NCBI GenBank assembly: GCA_944326735.1
Contig: CALVFC010000007.1
Location: 1-26,245, forward strand
DNA from: an uncultured Limosilactobacillus sp.
GTDB taxonomy: Bacteria; Bacillota; Bacilli; Lactobacillales; Lactobacillaceae
Reading direction: 5' to 3'
Length of the DNA: 26,245 nt
In this document: piece by piece, positions 1-6,530 of the stretch
Layout: the number at the start of each line of letters is the position of its first letter
How positions within the stretch are numbered: position 1 is the stretch's first letter
Position numbers and translations under genes: made by a program
The notes under the pieces: model-generated
What the model was told of the DNA's origin: nothing
What the model saw: only the letters and a program-made list of their open reading frames with translations
Databases searched by the model: none

Positions 1-2
1 TA

Positions 3-446
3 TCGATTGCCTTTGCGCAGGTTTTGGGATAACGTTTTCCGCAGGTTAGTTACAAAACCTTTTTGCGGATTAATTGCCTAGTGTCGTTCTGCCTGGCTAA
101 CCTTGGCTTGGATCAGATCGTGATGTGGTCTAAGCCGGTTTTGATGCTCCTGTACCCATTAGCCATCGTCCTGGTGTTGGCGGCCATGTTGTCACCGGTG
201 TTTCACCATGCCACGATTATGTACCGCTTGCCGTTGCTGTTCACACTGATTCCAGCACTGTTTGATATGGTTAATGCCCAGCCGCCAGTAATCCGTAACT
301 GGACAGTCAACCAGGCGCTAATCCACTTTGCCCAGCAATCTTTACCGTTATTCAAGATGGGCTTTAGTTGGCTGCCATTTGCTATCCTGGGCTTTGTGCT
401 GGGGATGATCATCTGGCAGGTACAGCGAATGCGATCTAATGCTTAA
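3..446 (+). pseudogene. brnQ: Branched-chain amino acid carrier BrnQ, C-terminal part, interrupted by a stop codon
   Basis: The reading frame from base 3 translates as SIAFAQVLG, a TAA at 30-32, then RFPQVSYKTFLRINCLVSF and on to the stop at 444-446. Protein on both sides of the TAA matches the BrnQ/LIV-II family (Na+ or H+ coupled uptake of Leu, Ile and Val), including the LANLGLDQI stretch, an LYPLAIVL membrane helix and a last helix near the C terminus. Continuity of family sequence across the TAA, in one frame, argues for a single nonsense change (for example CAA or AAA to TAA) rather than a frameshift. A restart at the TTG at 63 would leave only about 127 residues with three or four membrane segments, unlikely to transport. 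The 5' part lies outside the window. A sequencing error at one base could also explain the stop. Confidence 0.72.
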
Positions 447-462
447 ATAATTTTACAAAATA

Positions 463-501
463 CAAACGCCCAGCATTTAACATGTGCTGGGCGCTTGTTT
501 G
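463..501. terminator. Bidirectional intrinsic terminator between brnQ and the EF-G-like gene
   Basis: CGCCCAGCA at 467-475 pairs with TGCTGGGCG at 485-493, with flanking CAAAC and GTTTG extending the stem. A-rich sequence on the left and T-rich sequence on the right suit termination of both convergent genes. Confidence 0.8.
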
Positions 502-502
502 T

Positions 503-2443
503 TTAAAGATTAACAGGATAACGATAAGGGAACCGGGCCTTACTTGGTACCTGGTCCCACTTAACGGGGTAACCGGCGCCATGGGCACAGAAGACCGAAT
601 CAGGGGTGTTGTCCAAGTCGGCTGTGGGGTCGTAATGATGACGCGCAATAACCTCATCAGCATTGTGGCATGGTTGATAGCCACTTACAGTTAGTTCTAG
701 TTGACCCTGACCGTGAGAGTAGCCCCGAACCTGCTGGGCATAGTCCCGCATTTCGCTCACGGGGGCAGTTCCAGTGATTACGCCAACGTCTTGGTGGTCG
801 CTTTGCTGCAGGTTAAAGGTCCCGCTCATTTGCTGGATATCATTAATGGCGCGGCCCACTTGGTCGGTGGGGACTGCCAATCGGTACTGGTACCATGGTT
901 CAAGCAGTTGACAATGACCACTCTGCTTAAGCACCATTAATCCTTGGCGGACTGCCCGGTAAGTGGCCTGGCGGAAGTCACCACCCTCAGTATGGACAAT
1001 CTTGCCCCGACCACCAATGAGCGTGATTTTGACATCCGTTAGCGGGGCACCGATTAATACGCCGCGGTGTTCTTTACTACCGAGACTCAACATAATCTGG
1101 TGTTGCCAGTTCTTACGCAAAACATCGACGCTGCAATCATTAGCGAAGGAAAGCCCGGAACCCCGTGGTGCTGGTTCGAGAAGAAGGTGGGCCTCCGCAT
1201 AGTGGCGGAGGGGTTCAAAGTGGCCCACACCTTCGACTTTTTCCGTAATAGTTTCCTTATAAAGGGTTTCACCAGCAGTAAAGGCCACTGTTAAATGGTC
1301 ACGTTCTTGCAGTGTTTGTTGGAGAATCTCTAATTGAACACTCCCCATAATTTGTAGACGAATTTGCGCCAGGTGCTCATCCCAAGTGACGTGCAGTTGA
1401 GGATCTTCGTCTTCAAGCTCCTGGAGGGCCGTTAAGACCTTATGAGGATCATTGCCTTGGCAATCGACCGCGTATGATAAAACGGGCTGGAGAATGCTCT
1501 GAAAGGCATCCTGAACGTTACCGAGACCTTCCCCAGGCTTTGTATCGGTTAAACCAGTGACTGCCGCCACTTCGCCGGCATGTAGCACCTGCTGAATAGT
1601 GAATTTATCACCGTTATAAACGCGAATTTGATCAATCTTCTGGTCTTGTTTAATGGTGGCTTTAGCCGGAAGCTCGCCACCAGTAACCCGAAGCCAGGTC
1701 AGCCGATTACCTTGGGAGTCATGGGAAACCTTAAAGACCCGGGCACCGAAATCTTCCGGACATTGCCGTTCCTGTGTCCATTGTTCAAGACCGGTCATTA
1801 AGTTCTCAACCCCGGTTAATTTGAGGGCCGCTCCCTGGTAAACAGGGAATAGTTTCCGTTGCTGAATTAATGTTCTAATTGCTGAGTCACTGATTGTCCC
1901 ATTAGTTAGATATTTGTCGAGGACGTTCTCGTCAAGAGTAGCAATCGATTCTAATTGGGTGTCAGTAGGTTGCTCGTCTAATGGCAAACAACCTGCGTCA
2001 AATTCGGCCTGCAATTGTTTCACGACACGCTGGGGGTCCGCCCCGGTCAGGTCATTTTTGTTGATGAAGATAAAGGTTGGTACATGGTGCGCCTTTAGTA
2101 ACCGCCAAAGGGTCCGCGTATGTCCCTGAATACCATCAACCGCTGAGACGACGAGAATAGCATAGTCAAGGACGGCCAGAACCTGTTCTGTTTGATAAGC
2201 AAAGTCGACGTGGCCCGGAGTATCCAACAGAGTTAACTCAATGTTGCCATACTGAATGCTGGCTTGGTGTGAATAAATCGTAATGCCACGTTGTTTTTCT
2301 AGCTGGTCGGTATCTAAAAAGGCACTGCCTTGATCAACCCGGCCAAGTTGACGAATCTGACCGGACTGATAAAGCAGTGCCTCTGACAGGGTAGTTTTCC
2401 CTGCGTCAACATGAGCAACGATTCCTGTGACAATCTTTTTCAA
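503..2443 (-). CDS. EF-G/Tet(M)-like translational GTPase (ribosomal-protection family homologue)
   Basis: The 646-aa protein has a full translational GTPase domain: P-loop AHVDAGKT (10-17), switch I RGIT (52-55), DTPGH (74-78) and NKND (128-131). It continues through EF-G-like domains II-V, and its length fits Tet(M)/Tet(O) proteins (about 640 aa). By family it should bind the ribosome and hydrolyse GTP. The part of domain IV that in Tet(M) carries the YSP loop instead reads around HTEGGDFRQATYRAVRQG, and the end of the protein carries an NTPDSVFCAHGAGY motif followed by a basic tail. I remember this tail from chromosomal TetM-like proteins of Firmicutes. Tetracycline resistance is therefore possible but not implied; a housekeeping or stress role on the ribosome is as likely. 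It starts 2 bases after the usp gene, so the two are co-transcribed. Confidence 0.85.
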   Translation of the reverse strand: MKKIVTGIVAHVDAGKTTLSEALLYQSGQIRQLGRVDQGSAFLDTDQLEKQRGITIYSHQASIQYGNIELTLLDTPGHVDFAYQTEQVLAVLDYAILVVSAVDGIQGHTRTLWRLLKAHHVPTFIFINKNDLTGADPQRVVKQLQAEFDAGCLPLDEQPTDTQLESIATLDENVLDKYLTNGTISDSAIRTLIQQRKLFPVYQGAALKLTGVENLMTGLEQWTQERQCPEDFGARVFKVSHDSQGNRLTWLRVTGGELPAKATIKQDQKIDQIRVYNGDKFTIQQVLHAGEVAAVTGLTDTKPGEGLGNVQDAFQSILQPVLSYAVDCQGNDPHKVLTALQELEDEDPQLHVTWDEHLAQIRLQIMGSVQLEILQQTLQERDHLTVAFTAGETLYKETITEKVEGVGHFEPLRHYAEAHLLLEPAPRGSGLSFANDCSVDVLRKNWQHQIMLSLGSKEHRGVLIGAPLTDVKITLIGGRGKIVHTEGGDFRQATYRAVRQGLMVLKQSGHCQLLEPWYQYRLAVPTDQVGRAINDIQQMSGTFNLQQSDHQDVGVITGTAPVSEMRDYAQQVRGYSHGQGQLELTVSGYQPCHNADEVIARHHYDPTADLDNTPDSVFCAHGAGYPVKWDQVPSKARFPYRYPVNL

Positions 2444-2445
2444 AG

Positions 2446-2916
2446 CTACTTCTCCCGTTGATTTTCGGTCCGAACAACTAAGACATCACACGGGGCATTC
2501 CGGTTAACATAGTTGGTGACGGATCCCAGGACAAACCGTTCAACTCGGGACAGTCCCGTTGTTCCGATAACGATCAGGTCAGTATGGTGGTCCTTGGGGA
2601 AGTCATGGGCAATAACCCGTTTAGGATTACCAAAACGAATGTGAATAGCCACATCTTGAACCCCGGCGTCTTCAGCAACCTTCTTGAGGTCATTGAGACG
2701 TTCCTTAGTTGTTGCGACCATTCCATAGGTTTGGTCATTGGTGACAGCATTCGTCGCACTATAACCATCAGAAAGTTGGCCGACTTGTTCAATCGTCAGT
2801 AGGTCGAGGTGGGCATGATTATGTAAGGCTGATTTAATAGCTTCTTGCAAAACCGGGTTGGTGGCCTTGGAACCATCAATTGCGGCGAGCACGGTATGAT
2901 ATTGCGTTTCACTCAT
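2446..2916 (-). CDS. Universal stress protein UspA family
   Basis: A 156-aa single-domain USP. The N-terminal VLAAIDGS (9-16) is the usual first strand and nucleotide-contact Asp. The C-terminal ATP-binding pattern G-2x-G-9x-G-S is present (G118, G121, G131-S132), followed by the closing strand CDVLVV. It is therefore likely an ATP-binding cytoplasmic USP, a class linked to stress survival in lactobacilli. It is the first gene of a two-gene unit with the EF-G-like GTPase (2-base gap). A strong ribosome site (GAAAGGGAG, complement of the bases after 2919) precedes the ATG. Confidence 0.9.
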   Translation of the reverse strand: MSETQYHTVLAAIDGSKATNPVLQEAIKSALHNHAHLDLLTIEQVGQLSDGYSATNAVTNDQTYGMVATTKERLNDLKKVAEDAGVQDVAIHIRFGNPKRVIAHDFPKDHHTDLIVIGTTGLSRVERFVLGSVTNYVNRNAPCDVLVVRTENQREK

Positions 2917-2947
2917 GGAACAGACTCCCTTTCGTTTCTTTACCTCA

Positions 2948-2953
2948 ATTATA
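2948..2953 (-). promoter_or_regulatory. -10 box of the usp promoter
   Basis: A perfect TATAAT on the minus strand, about 30 bases upstream of the usp start. The -35 region is weak (CCCTAA near 2971-2976). Confidence 0.5.
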
Positions 2954-3006
2954 CTTTGTTCGGGCTGGAATTAGGGTAATTTATCAAGATTTTTCATTGA
3001 AACCGG

Positions 3007-3036
3007 TTGCAATAAAGACTACACTTCAGTTATAGA
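3007..3036 (+). promoter_or_regulatory. Candidate lplA promoter
   Basis: TTGCAA (3007-3012) and TATAGA (3031-3036) with an 18-base spacer. A second -35-like TTGACA lies at 3049-3054 but has only a poor -10 (TAGGGA) close to the ribosome site, so the first pair is preferred. Confidence 0.35.
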
Positions 3037-3057
3037 TAAATTACATTTTTGACAATT

Positions 3058-3073
3058 TAGTCTAATTAGACTA
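3058..3073. promoter_or_regulatory. 16-bp perfect palindrome, probable operator or leader hairpin before lplA
   Basis: TAGTCTAATTAGACTA reads the same on both strands. It lies 6 bases before the lplA ribosome site (AAGGAG, 3079-3084) and just after a TTGACA box. The position fits a repressor site for a dimeric regulator. Confidence 0.5.
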
Positions 3074-3091
3074 GGGATAAGGAGTGGGACA

Positions 3092-4105
3092 ATGCGATAT
3101 GTTTCAATGACTTCTCATAATATTGGGATGAATTTGGCGACTGAACAGTATTTGATGAATGATAAGGATTTTGGTAATGAACCACTAGTACTGTTTTATT
3201 ACGAAAAACCATGTATCATCGTTGGTCGTAACCAGAATACGTTGGAAGAAATTAATCATGACTATGTAAAAGAACACAACATTCGAGTTACCCGGCGGCT
3301 GTCTGGTGGTGGCGCCGTTTACCAAGATTTGGGCAACCTGTGCTTTAGTTTCGTGGTACCAAGTGATAGTGAAGAGTTTGGTGACTTTAAGTCGTTCACT
3401 AAGCCAATCGTGGAAGTCCTCCACCAAATGGGCGCCACAACTGCAGAAGTCAGCGGGCGGAACGATATCCTCGTTGACGGTAAGAAGTTCTCCGGTAATG
3501 CCATGTACACCAAGAATGGCAAGACCTTCTCCCATGGTACCTTGATGCTAGACGTTGACCTGAGCGTGGTTGCGAAGGCGTTACATGTTCCGGCTGACAA
3601 GATTGCCTCCAAGGGGATCAAGTCTGTTCGCTCCCGGGTGACTAATTTGCGGCCATTCCTTTCCGCGGAATATAAGGACATTGATGTGCCAACTTTCCGT
3701 GACGACCTGATCAAGGGGTTGTTCCACGTCGACAGTCTGGATGAGATTAAGGATAAGCAATACGTTGTTACTCCTGAAGATCAAAAGGAAATTGATAAGA
3801 TCTACGAACAGTACTACAACAACTGGGACTGGGTCTACGGTAAGTCACCAGAGTTCACTATCAAACGGCGGAAGCACTTTGATATGGGGACAATCGATGC
3901 GCGGCTGGACGTTAAAAACGGGGTCATCAAAAACATTAAGTTCTACGGTGATTTCTTTGGGCCAGAAGACGTCGCTGACCTGGCCAAACAGTTAGTTGGC
4001 GTGAAGTATGACCACGATGCCATTTCGGCAGTGCTGGAAAAGAGTGGTACCCAGCAATACTTTAATGGGATTCCGACTGCCCAGGTTGCTGATTTATTAG
4101 CATAA
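3092..4105 (+). CDS. lplA: Lipoate-protein ligase A
   Basis: The 337-aa protein has the BPL/LplA catalytic fold and a C-terminal accessory domain (about residues 250-337), the two-domain form that both adenylates lipoate and transfers it. The signature RRLSGGGAVYQDLGN lies at 68-82, and the catalytic Lys is likely K132 in GKKFSGNA. It loads lipoate on E2 subunits of 2-oxoacid dehydrogenases or on GcvH. AAGGAG lies 7 bases before the ATG. No acceptor-protein gene is adjacent, so this looks like a stand-alone scavenging gene. An upstream palindrome suggests specific control. Confidence 0.93.
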   Translation: MRYVSMTSHNIGMNLATEQYLMNDKDFGNEPLVLFYYEKPCIIVGRNQNTLEEINHDYVKEHNIRVTRRLSGGGAVYQDLGNLCFSFVVPSDSEEFGDFKSFTKPIVEVLHQMGATTAEVSGRNDILVDGKKFSGNAMYTKNGKTFSHGTLMLDVDLSVVAKALHVPADKIASKGIKSVRSRVTNLRPFLSAEYKDIDVPTFRDDLIKGLFHVDSLDEIKDKQYVVTPEDQKEIDKIYEQYYNNWDWVYGKSPEFTIKRRKHFDMGTIDARLDVKNGVIKNIKFYGDFFGPEDVADLAKQLVGVKYDHDAISAVLEKSGTQQYFNGIPTAQVADLLA

Positions 4106-4132
4106 TTGCGGATTACTGAGTTTTTGTGTATG

Positions 4133-4172
4133 ATGAGGAACGAGACAGGGGATGTCGAAGTCCTCATTTTTT
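4133..4172 (+). terminator. Intrinsic terminator of lplA
   Basis: ATGAGGA (4133-4139) pairs with TCCTCAT (4161-4167); GACA and TGTC pair inside the loop, and a T-run follows immediately. Confidence 0.75.
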
Positions 4173-4196
4173 AATCCGGTAAGGAGCGAACGATTC

Positions 4197-4655
4197 ATGA
4201 AATTAACAGTGGCAGATTACATTAGCCAATTAACTGGCAACCAGGTGCAGGTTACGACCACTGAATCAACGGCGTCAAAGGTCCAACAACCCGCCGTATT
4301 GAAGAAAGCAATTCAGACTGTCATTGACGCCCTTGATGCAGGGCACATTGCGCGATATGAGATTACGGTTAAGATGCGGAAAGGGGATCCGGTGAACTTT
4401 CACCTGGATACCAACCTGATTAACATCCCAATGGCCGAAGCAGAACGGTTAGATAATAAATTGCTTGACCAGGAGCCAACCTATCCCGTCAATTTATACA
4501 TGGTGATGGAAAGTGATGACCTTAATAAATCACACTTACGGATTGATGAGTTGGCCAACGAAACTGACTTGGACGGGGCTATTCAGCCACTTGTTGAAAG
4601 GGCCCAAACGTGGGTGGCGGAACACCTCGCCACTGTTGCGGAAGCTCGCGCCTGA
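4197..4655 (+). CDS. Conserved-looking protein of unknown function, 152 aa
   Basis: I do not recognise the family. The start at 4197 (MKLTVADYISQ) is chosen because AAGGAG lies at 4181-4186; an earlier in-frame start at 4152 would put the lplA terminator inside the gene. The protein is soluble, with no signal peptide or membrane segment. It is acidic and helical at both ends, with a beta-rich middle (ARYEITVKMRK, then PVNLYMVM). The end (QPLVERAQTWVAEHLATVAEARA) is a long helix that could form a coiled coil. Codon use and GC resemble the neighbours, so the gene looks real. It may be read from its own promoter, since the lplA terminator precedes it. Confidence 0.75.
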   Translation: MKLTVADYISQLTGNQVQVTTTESTASKVQQPAVLKKAIQTVIDALDAGHIARYEITVKMRKGDPVNFHLDTNLINIPMAEAERLDNKLLDQEPTYPVNLYMVMESDDLNKSHLRIDELANETDLDGAIQPLVERAQTWVAEHLATVAEARA

Positions 4656-4656
4656 T

Positions 4657-4685
4657 TTGCGTACCGCGCGATAAAATGTTACAGT
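4657..4685 (+). promoter_or_regulatory. Promoter of the structured leader and MFS transcript
   Basis: TTGCGT (4657-4662), a 17-base spacer, and TACAGT (4680-4685) preceded by TG at 4677-4678 (extended -10). Transcription would start near 4692. Confidence 0.6.
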
Positions 4686-4691
4686 ATTAAT

Positions 4692-4879
4692 TGCGATGAG
4701 TCGAGAGGTCTGGTAGCAACCCAAATGGCTATCATAAGACATTTTGACAAGTGGGGTACGTTAACTCACCGGATTGTGAGGTACCCGGTTCTGTTGGCCA
4801 TGTGGACAGTGCTGACAAACCTGAGATAGTATCAATACACGAAAAAACAGACGCTAAGCTTTACTTGGCGTCTGTTTTT
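4692..4879 (+). ncRNA. Structured leader RNA ending in an intrinsic terminator (unclassified, riboswitch-like)
   Basis: About 190 bases between the promoter and a terminator, without a convincing gene. Visible helices are TGGTAGC/GCTATCA (4711-4717 with 4728-4734), GGGTAC plus CTCAC with GTGAG plus GTACCC (4754-4769 with 4776-4786), and GGTT plus CTGT with ACAG and AACC (4787-4794 with 4806-4821). A closing helix of GAT with ATC (4695-4697 with 4831-4833) would make a multi-branched junction. No T-box, TPP, SAM, purine, lysine, cobalamin or FMN signature was found. It could be a riboswitch or attenuator for the MFS gene, or an independent small RNA (a 6S-like RNA is not excluded). Confidence 0.45.
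4844..4879 (+). terminator. Intrinsic terminator inside the leader upstream of the MFS gene
   Basis: ACAGACGC (4847-4854) pairs with GCGTCTGT (4868-4875), followed by T5. It lies 80 bases before the MFS start, so it works as an attenuator or ends a separate RNA. TTCTGTT near 4789-4795 is complementary to the left arm and could act as an antiterminator. Confidence 0.75.
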
Positions 4880-4915
4880 GTATACTTAGGAGATAATAAA
4901 AGGAGGAATAAGAGC

Positions 4916-4972
4916 TTGGGACGTAAGCAGCTAACCAGCTGCGAGCGCACCCAAACGATATGCAGAAACTAA
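4916..4972 (+). CDS. Putative 18-aa leader ORF overlapping the MFS start
   Basis: A TTG at 4916 lies 9 bases after a near-perfect AAAGGAGG site (4899-4906) and opens an 18-codon frame (GRKQLTSCERTQTICRN after the start) with a stop at 4970-4972. It overlaps the first codons of the MFS gene (ATG 4960), which itself has no ribosome site. A GCAGCT/AGCTGC hairpin (4927-4932 with 4937-4942) sits inside it. The arrangement suggests translational coupling. The peptide itself is not a known one. Confidence 0.4.
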   Translation: MGRKQLTSCERTQTICRN

Positions 4973-6270
4973 AGAAAGATTACAAGAAAGCACCCATTTC
5001 ATCGATTCACTTACGGTTATACCTGGCGATTATCCTGGGGCAGATTGCCTGTGGGTATGCATTGGGTATTAGTGGGACGGCCTTATCTGAGGCCCAACAC
5101 GTCATTGACATCAGCGGAACCTGGCAGGGATTAATCGGTGCCGGTAGCCTAATTGGGTTAGCCGGTTCTGCCTTAATGGGCCGTCTGGCAGATCAAATCG
5201 GGCGGCGGGGGATGCTGATGGCCAATATGTATTTATTCGCCATCCTATCAATTGCCCAGCTTTGGACCACTAACTTGTTTATCCTGTTTATCATTCGGGT
5301 TCTGTTGGGCTTAATGATTGCGATTGACTACACTGTGGGTAATTCACTATTAGTCGAATGGCTACCAGCCAAGGCAGGTGGTAAGTTCCAAAGTAATTTA
5401 ATTGTTTACTGGACCATTGGTTTTATCCTGTCCTATGTTGCCGGGATCACAATTCATGGTTTTGGCGACCAGACTTGGCAGGTTGTATTAGCTTCGTCCG
5501 TTGTTCCCGGCCTAATTGCGGCCCTATATCGGTCTGTCTTCCGTCTCCCGGCTTCCCCAACCTGGTTAGCTGTGCAGGGCAAGAATAAAACTGCCCAAAA
5601 GGTTATTCAAAAGCACTTGGGCAAGCGCTGGGGATTGTCGCTAAAGCTGATCAAGGCTAAACCGGCTGACAGCATTTCCGTGGCCACCTTGTTAAGCCCC
5701 AAGTACCGCCGTCAAACACTGGTTGGTGGGGGCTTCTACGCTTTACAGGCTTTCGCTTTCTTTGGAATTAGTATTTTTCTGCCGGTCTTGCTGAAAAATA
5801 TGCACATTGGTAACCAGTACGTTTCTGGGCTCATTTACAATGCCTGCATGATGATTGGTGTGCTGGTGGGAACGGTAATCTTTAAGAAGATCAGTCGGCG
5901 CGCATTCTTAATTGGCTCCTTCTTTCTATCAATGCTGGCCCTATTAGCATTGGTCATTGGGAGCAGCCTTTCAAGCGACGTTCAAATTGCCATTTTTGCA
6001 CTGTTTTCCATTATCCTTTCAGCGGGATTGACCCTTGATTATCCTTACCCAACGGAATTATTTGATGACCAAGTTCGCGCTTCTGGTGTTGGAACGTGCA
6101 TTACCATCAGTCGTTTTGGGGCCGCAAGTGGAACCTTCTTACTGCCTGTTCTTACAGGAGTTGGTGGTGCCCATCTATCAATGCTAGTGTGCGTAATTGT
6201 TCTGGCATTAGGTGGCTTCATCTGCTTATTCTGGGCACCAGAAACGTCGCCACGCTTCAAGAAGAAATAA
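4960..6270 (+). CDS. MFS metabolite/sugar:H+ symporter-like transporter
   Basis: A 436-aa membrane protein with about 12 membrane segments and a central cytoplasmic loop near residues 200-235. The MFS loop 2-3 motif is GRLADQIGRR (74-83), and a second copy of the pattern (FKKISRRAFL) follows the seventh segment. The closest look is to the sugar-porter and metabolite:H+ symporter branches, so it is more likely an importer than a drug exporter; the substrate is not readable. ATG 4960 is the only usable start after an in-frame stop at 4924-4926, yet nothing like a ribosome site precedes it. Translation probably depends on the overlapping leader ORF. Expression is likely set by the structured leader and its terminator. 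Confidence 0.8.
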   Translation: MQKLKKDYKKAPISSIHLRLYLAIILGQIACGYALGISGTALSEAQHVIDISGTWQGLIGAGSLIGLAGSALMGRLADQIGRRGMLMANMYLFAILSIAQLWTTNLFILFIIRVLLGLMIAIDYTVGNSLLVEWLPAKAGGKFQSNLIVYWTIGFILSYVAGITIHGFGDQTWQVVLASSVVPGLIAALYRSVFRLPASPTWLAVQGKNKTAQKVIQKHLGKRWGLSLKLIKAKPADSISVATLLSPKYRRQTLVGGGFYALQAFAFFGISIFLPVLLKNMHIGNQYVSGLIYNACMMIGVLVGTVIFKKISRRAFLIGSFFLSMLALLALVIGSSLSSDVQIAIFALFSIILSAGLTLDYPYPTELFDDQVRASGVGTCITISRFGAASGTFLLPVLTGVGGAHLSMLVCVIVLALGGFICLFWAPETSPRFKKK

Positions 6271-6291
6271 TTGTATTATTACTGATCTTGT

Positions 6292-6320
6292 TTGTTATCA
6301 CCTGTGAAAAGGCTTACAAT
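6292..6320 (+). promoter_or_regulatory. Promoter of the 25-aa membrane peptide
   Basis: TTGTTA (6292-6297), a 17-base spacer, and TACAAT (6315-6320). Predicted transcripts start near 6327 and end at the terminator at 6490-6525, giving about 200 bases. Confidence 0.55.
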
Positions 6321-6403
6321 GGTGGTGAGAAGAAACCGTTAAGAGCATCCGCCTTAATCGTGAATTCTCCTGACGATGGTGTCATGTGGAAGGGTGATGA
6401 ACA

Positions 6404-6481
6404 ATGAGAGAGTGGTATTTCTTTGGTTACGTTGTATTGTTCGTGTTCGCGATTTTTATTGTATGCTCAATTATAAAGTAA
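6404..6481 (+). CDS. Small single-pass membrane protein, 25 aa
   Basis: The ATG at 6404 opens a 25-codon frame: a short charged start (MREW), an unbroken hydrophobic stretch rich in V, F and I (about residues 5-24), and a final Lys. AGGGTGA lies 8 bases before the ATG. A separate promoter and a strong terminator enclose it, so it is a self-contained unit of about 200 bases. This size and form occur in small regulatory membrane proteins and in type I toxins; neither can be assigned. The 133 bases between the MFS stop and this ATG hold its promoter and an untranslated leader. Confidence 0.5.
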   Translation: MREWYFFGYVVLFVFAIFIVCSIIK

Positions 6482-6489
6482 GAAGTACT

Positions 6490-6525
6490 AAAGGCATGGA
6501 GCTGGTGATTCAGCTTCATGCCTTT
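6490..6525. terminator. Bidirectional intrinsic terminator
   Basis: AAAGGCATG-GAGCTG (6490-6504) pairs with CAGCTT-CATGCCTTT (6511-6525) around a 6-base loop. It serves the 25-aa ORF on the plus strand and the MFS exporter on the minus strand. Confidence 0.85.
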
Positions 6526-6530
6526 ATTGC

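Noticed and set aside
4692..4842. T-box, TPP or 6S RNA identity for the leader
   Set aside because: No TGGTACCGCG-type T-box or THI-box parts were found, and the visible helices are separate hairpins rather than the long single rod of 6S RNA. It was kept as unclassified.
4751..4915. Longer form of the leader ORF starting from GTG at 4751 (73 aa)
   Set aside because: It has no ribosome site and runs through the leader hairpins and terminator; only the part from TTG 4916 has a strong site.
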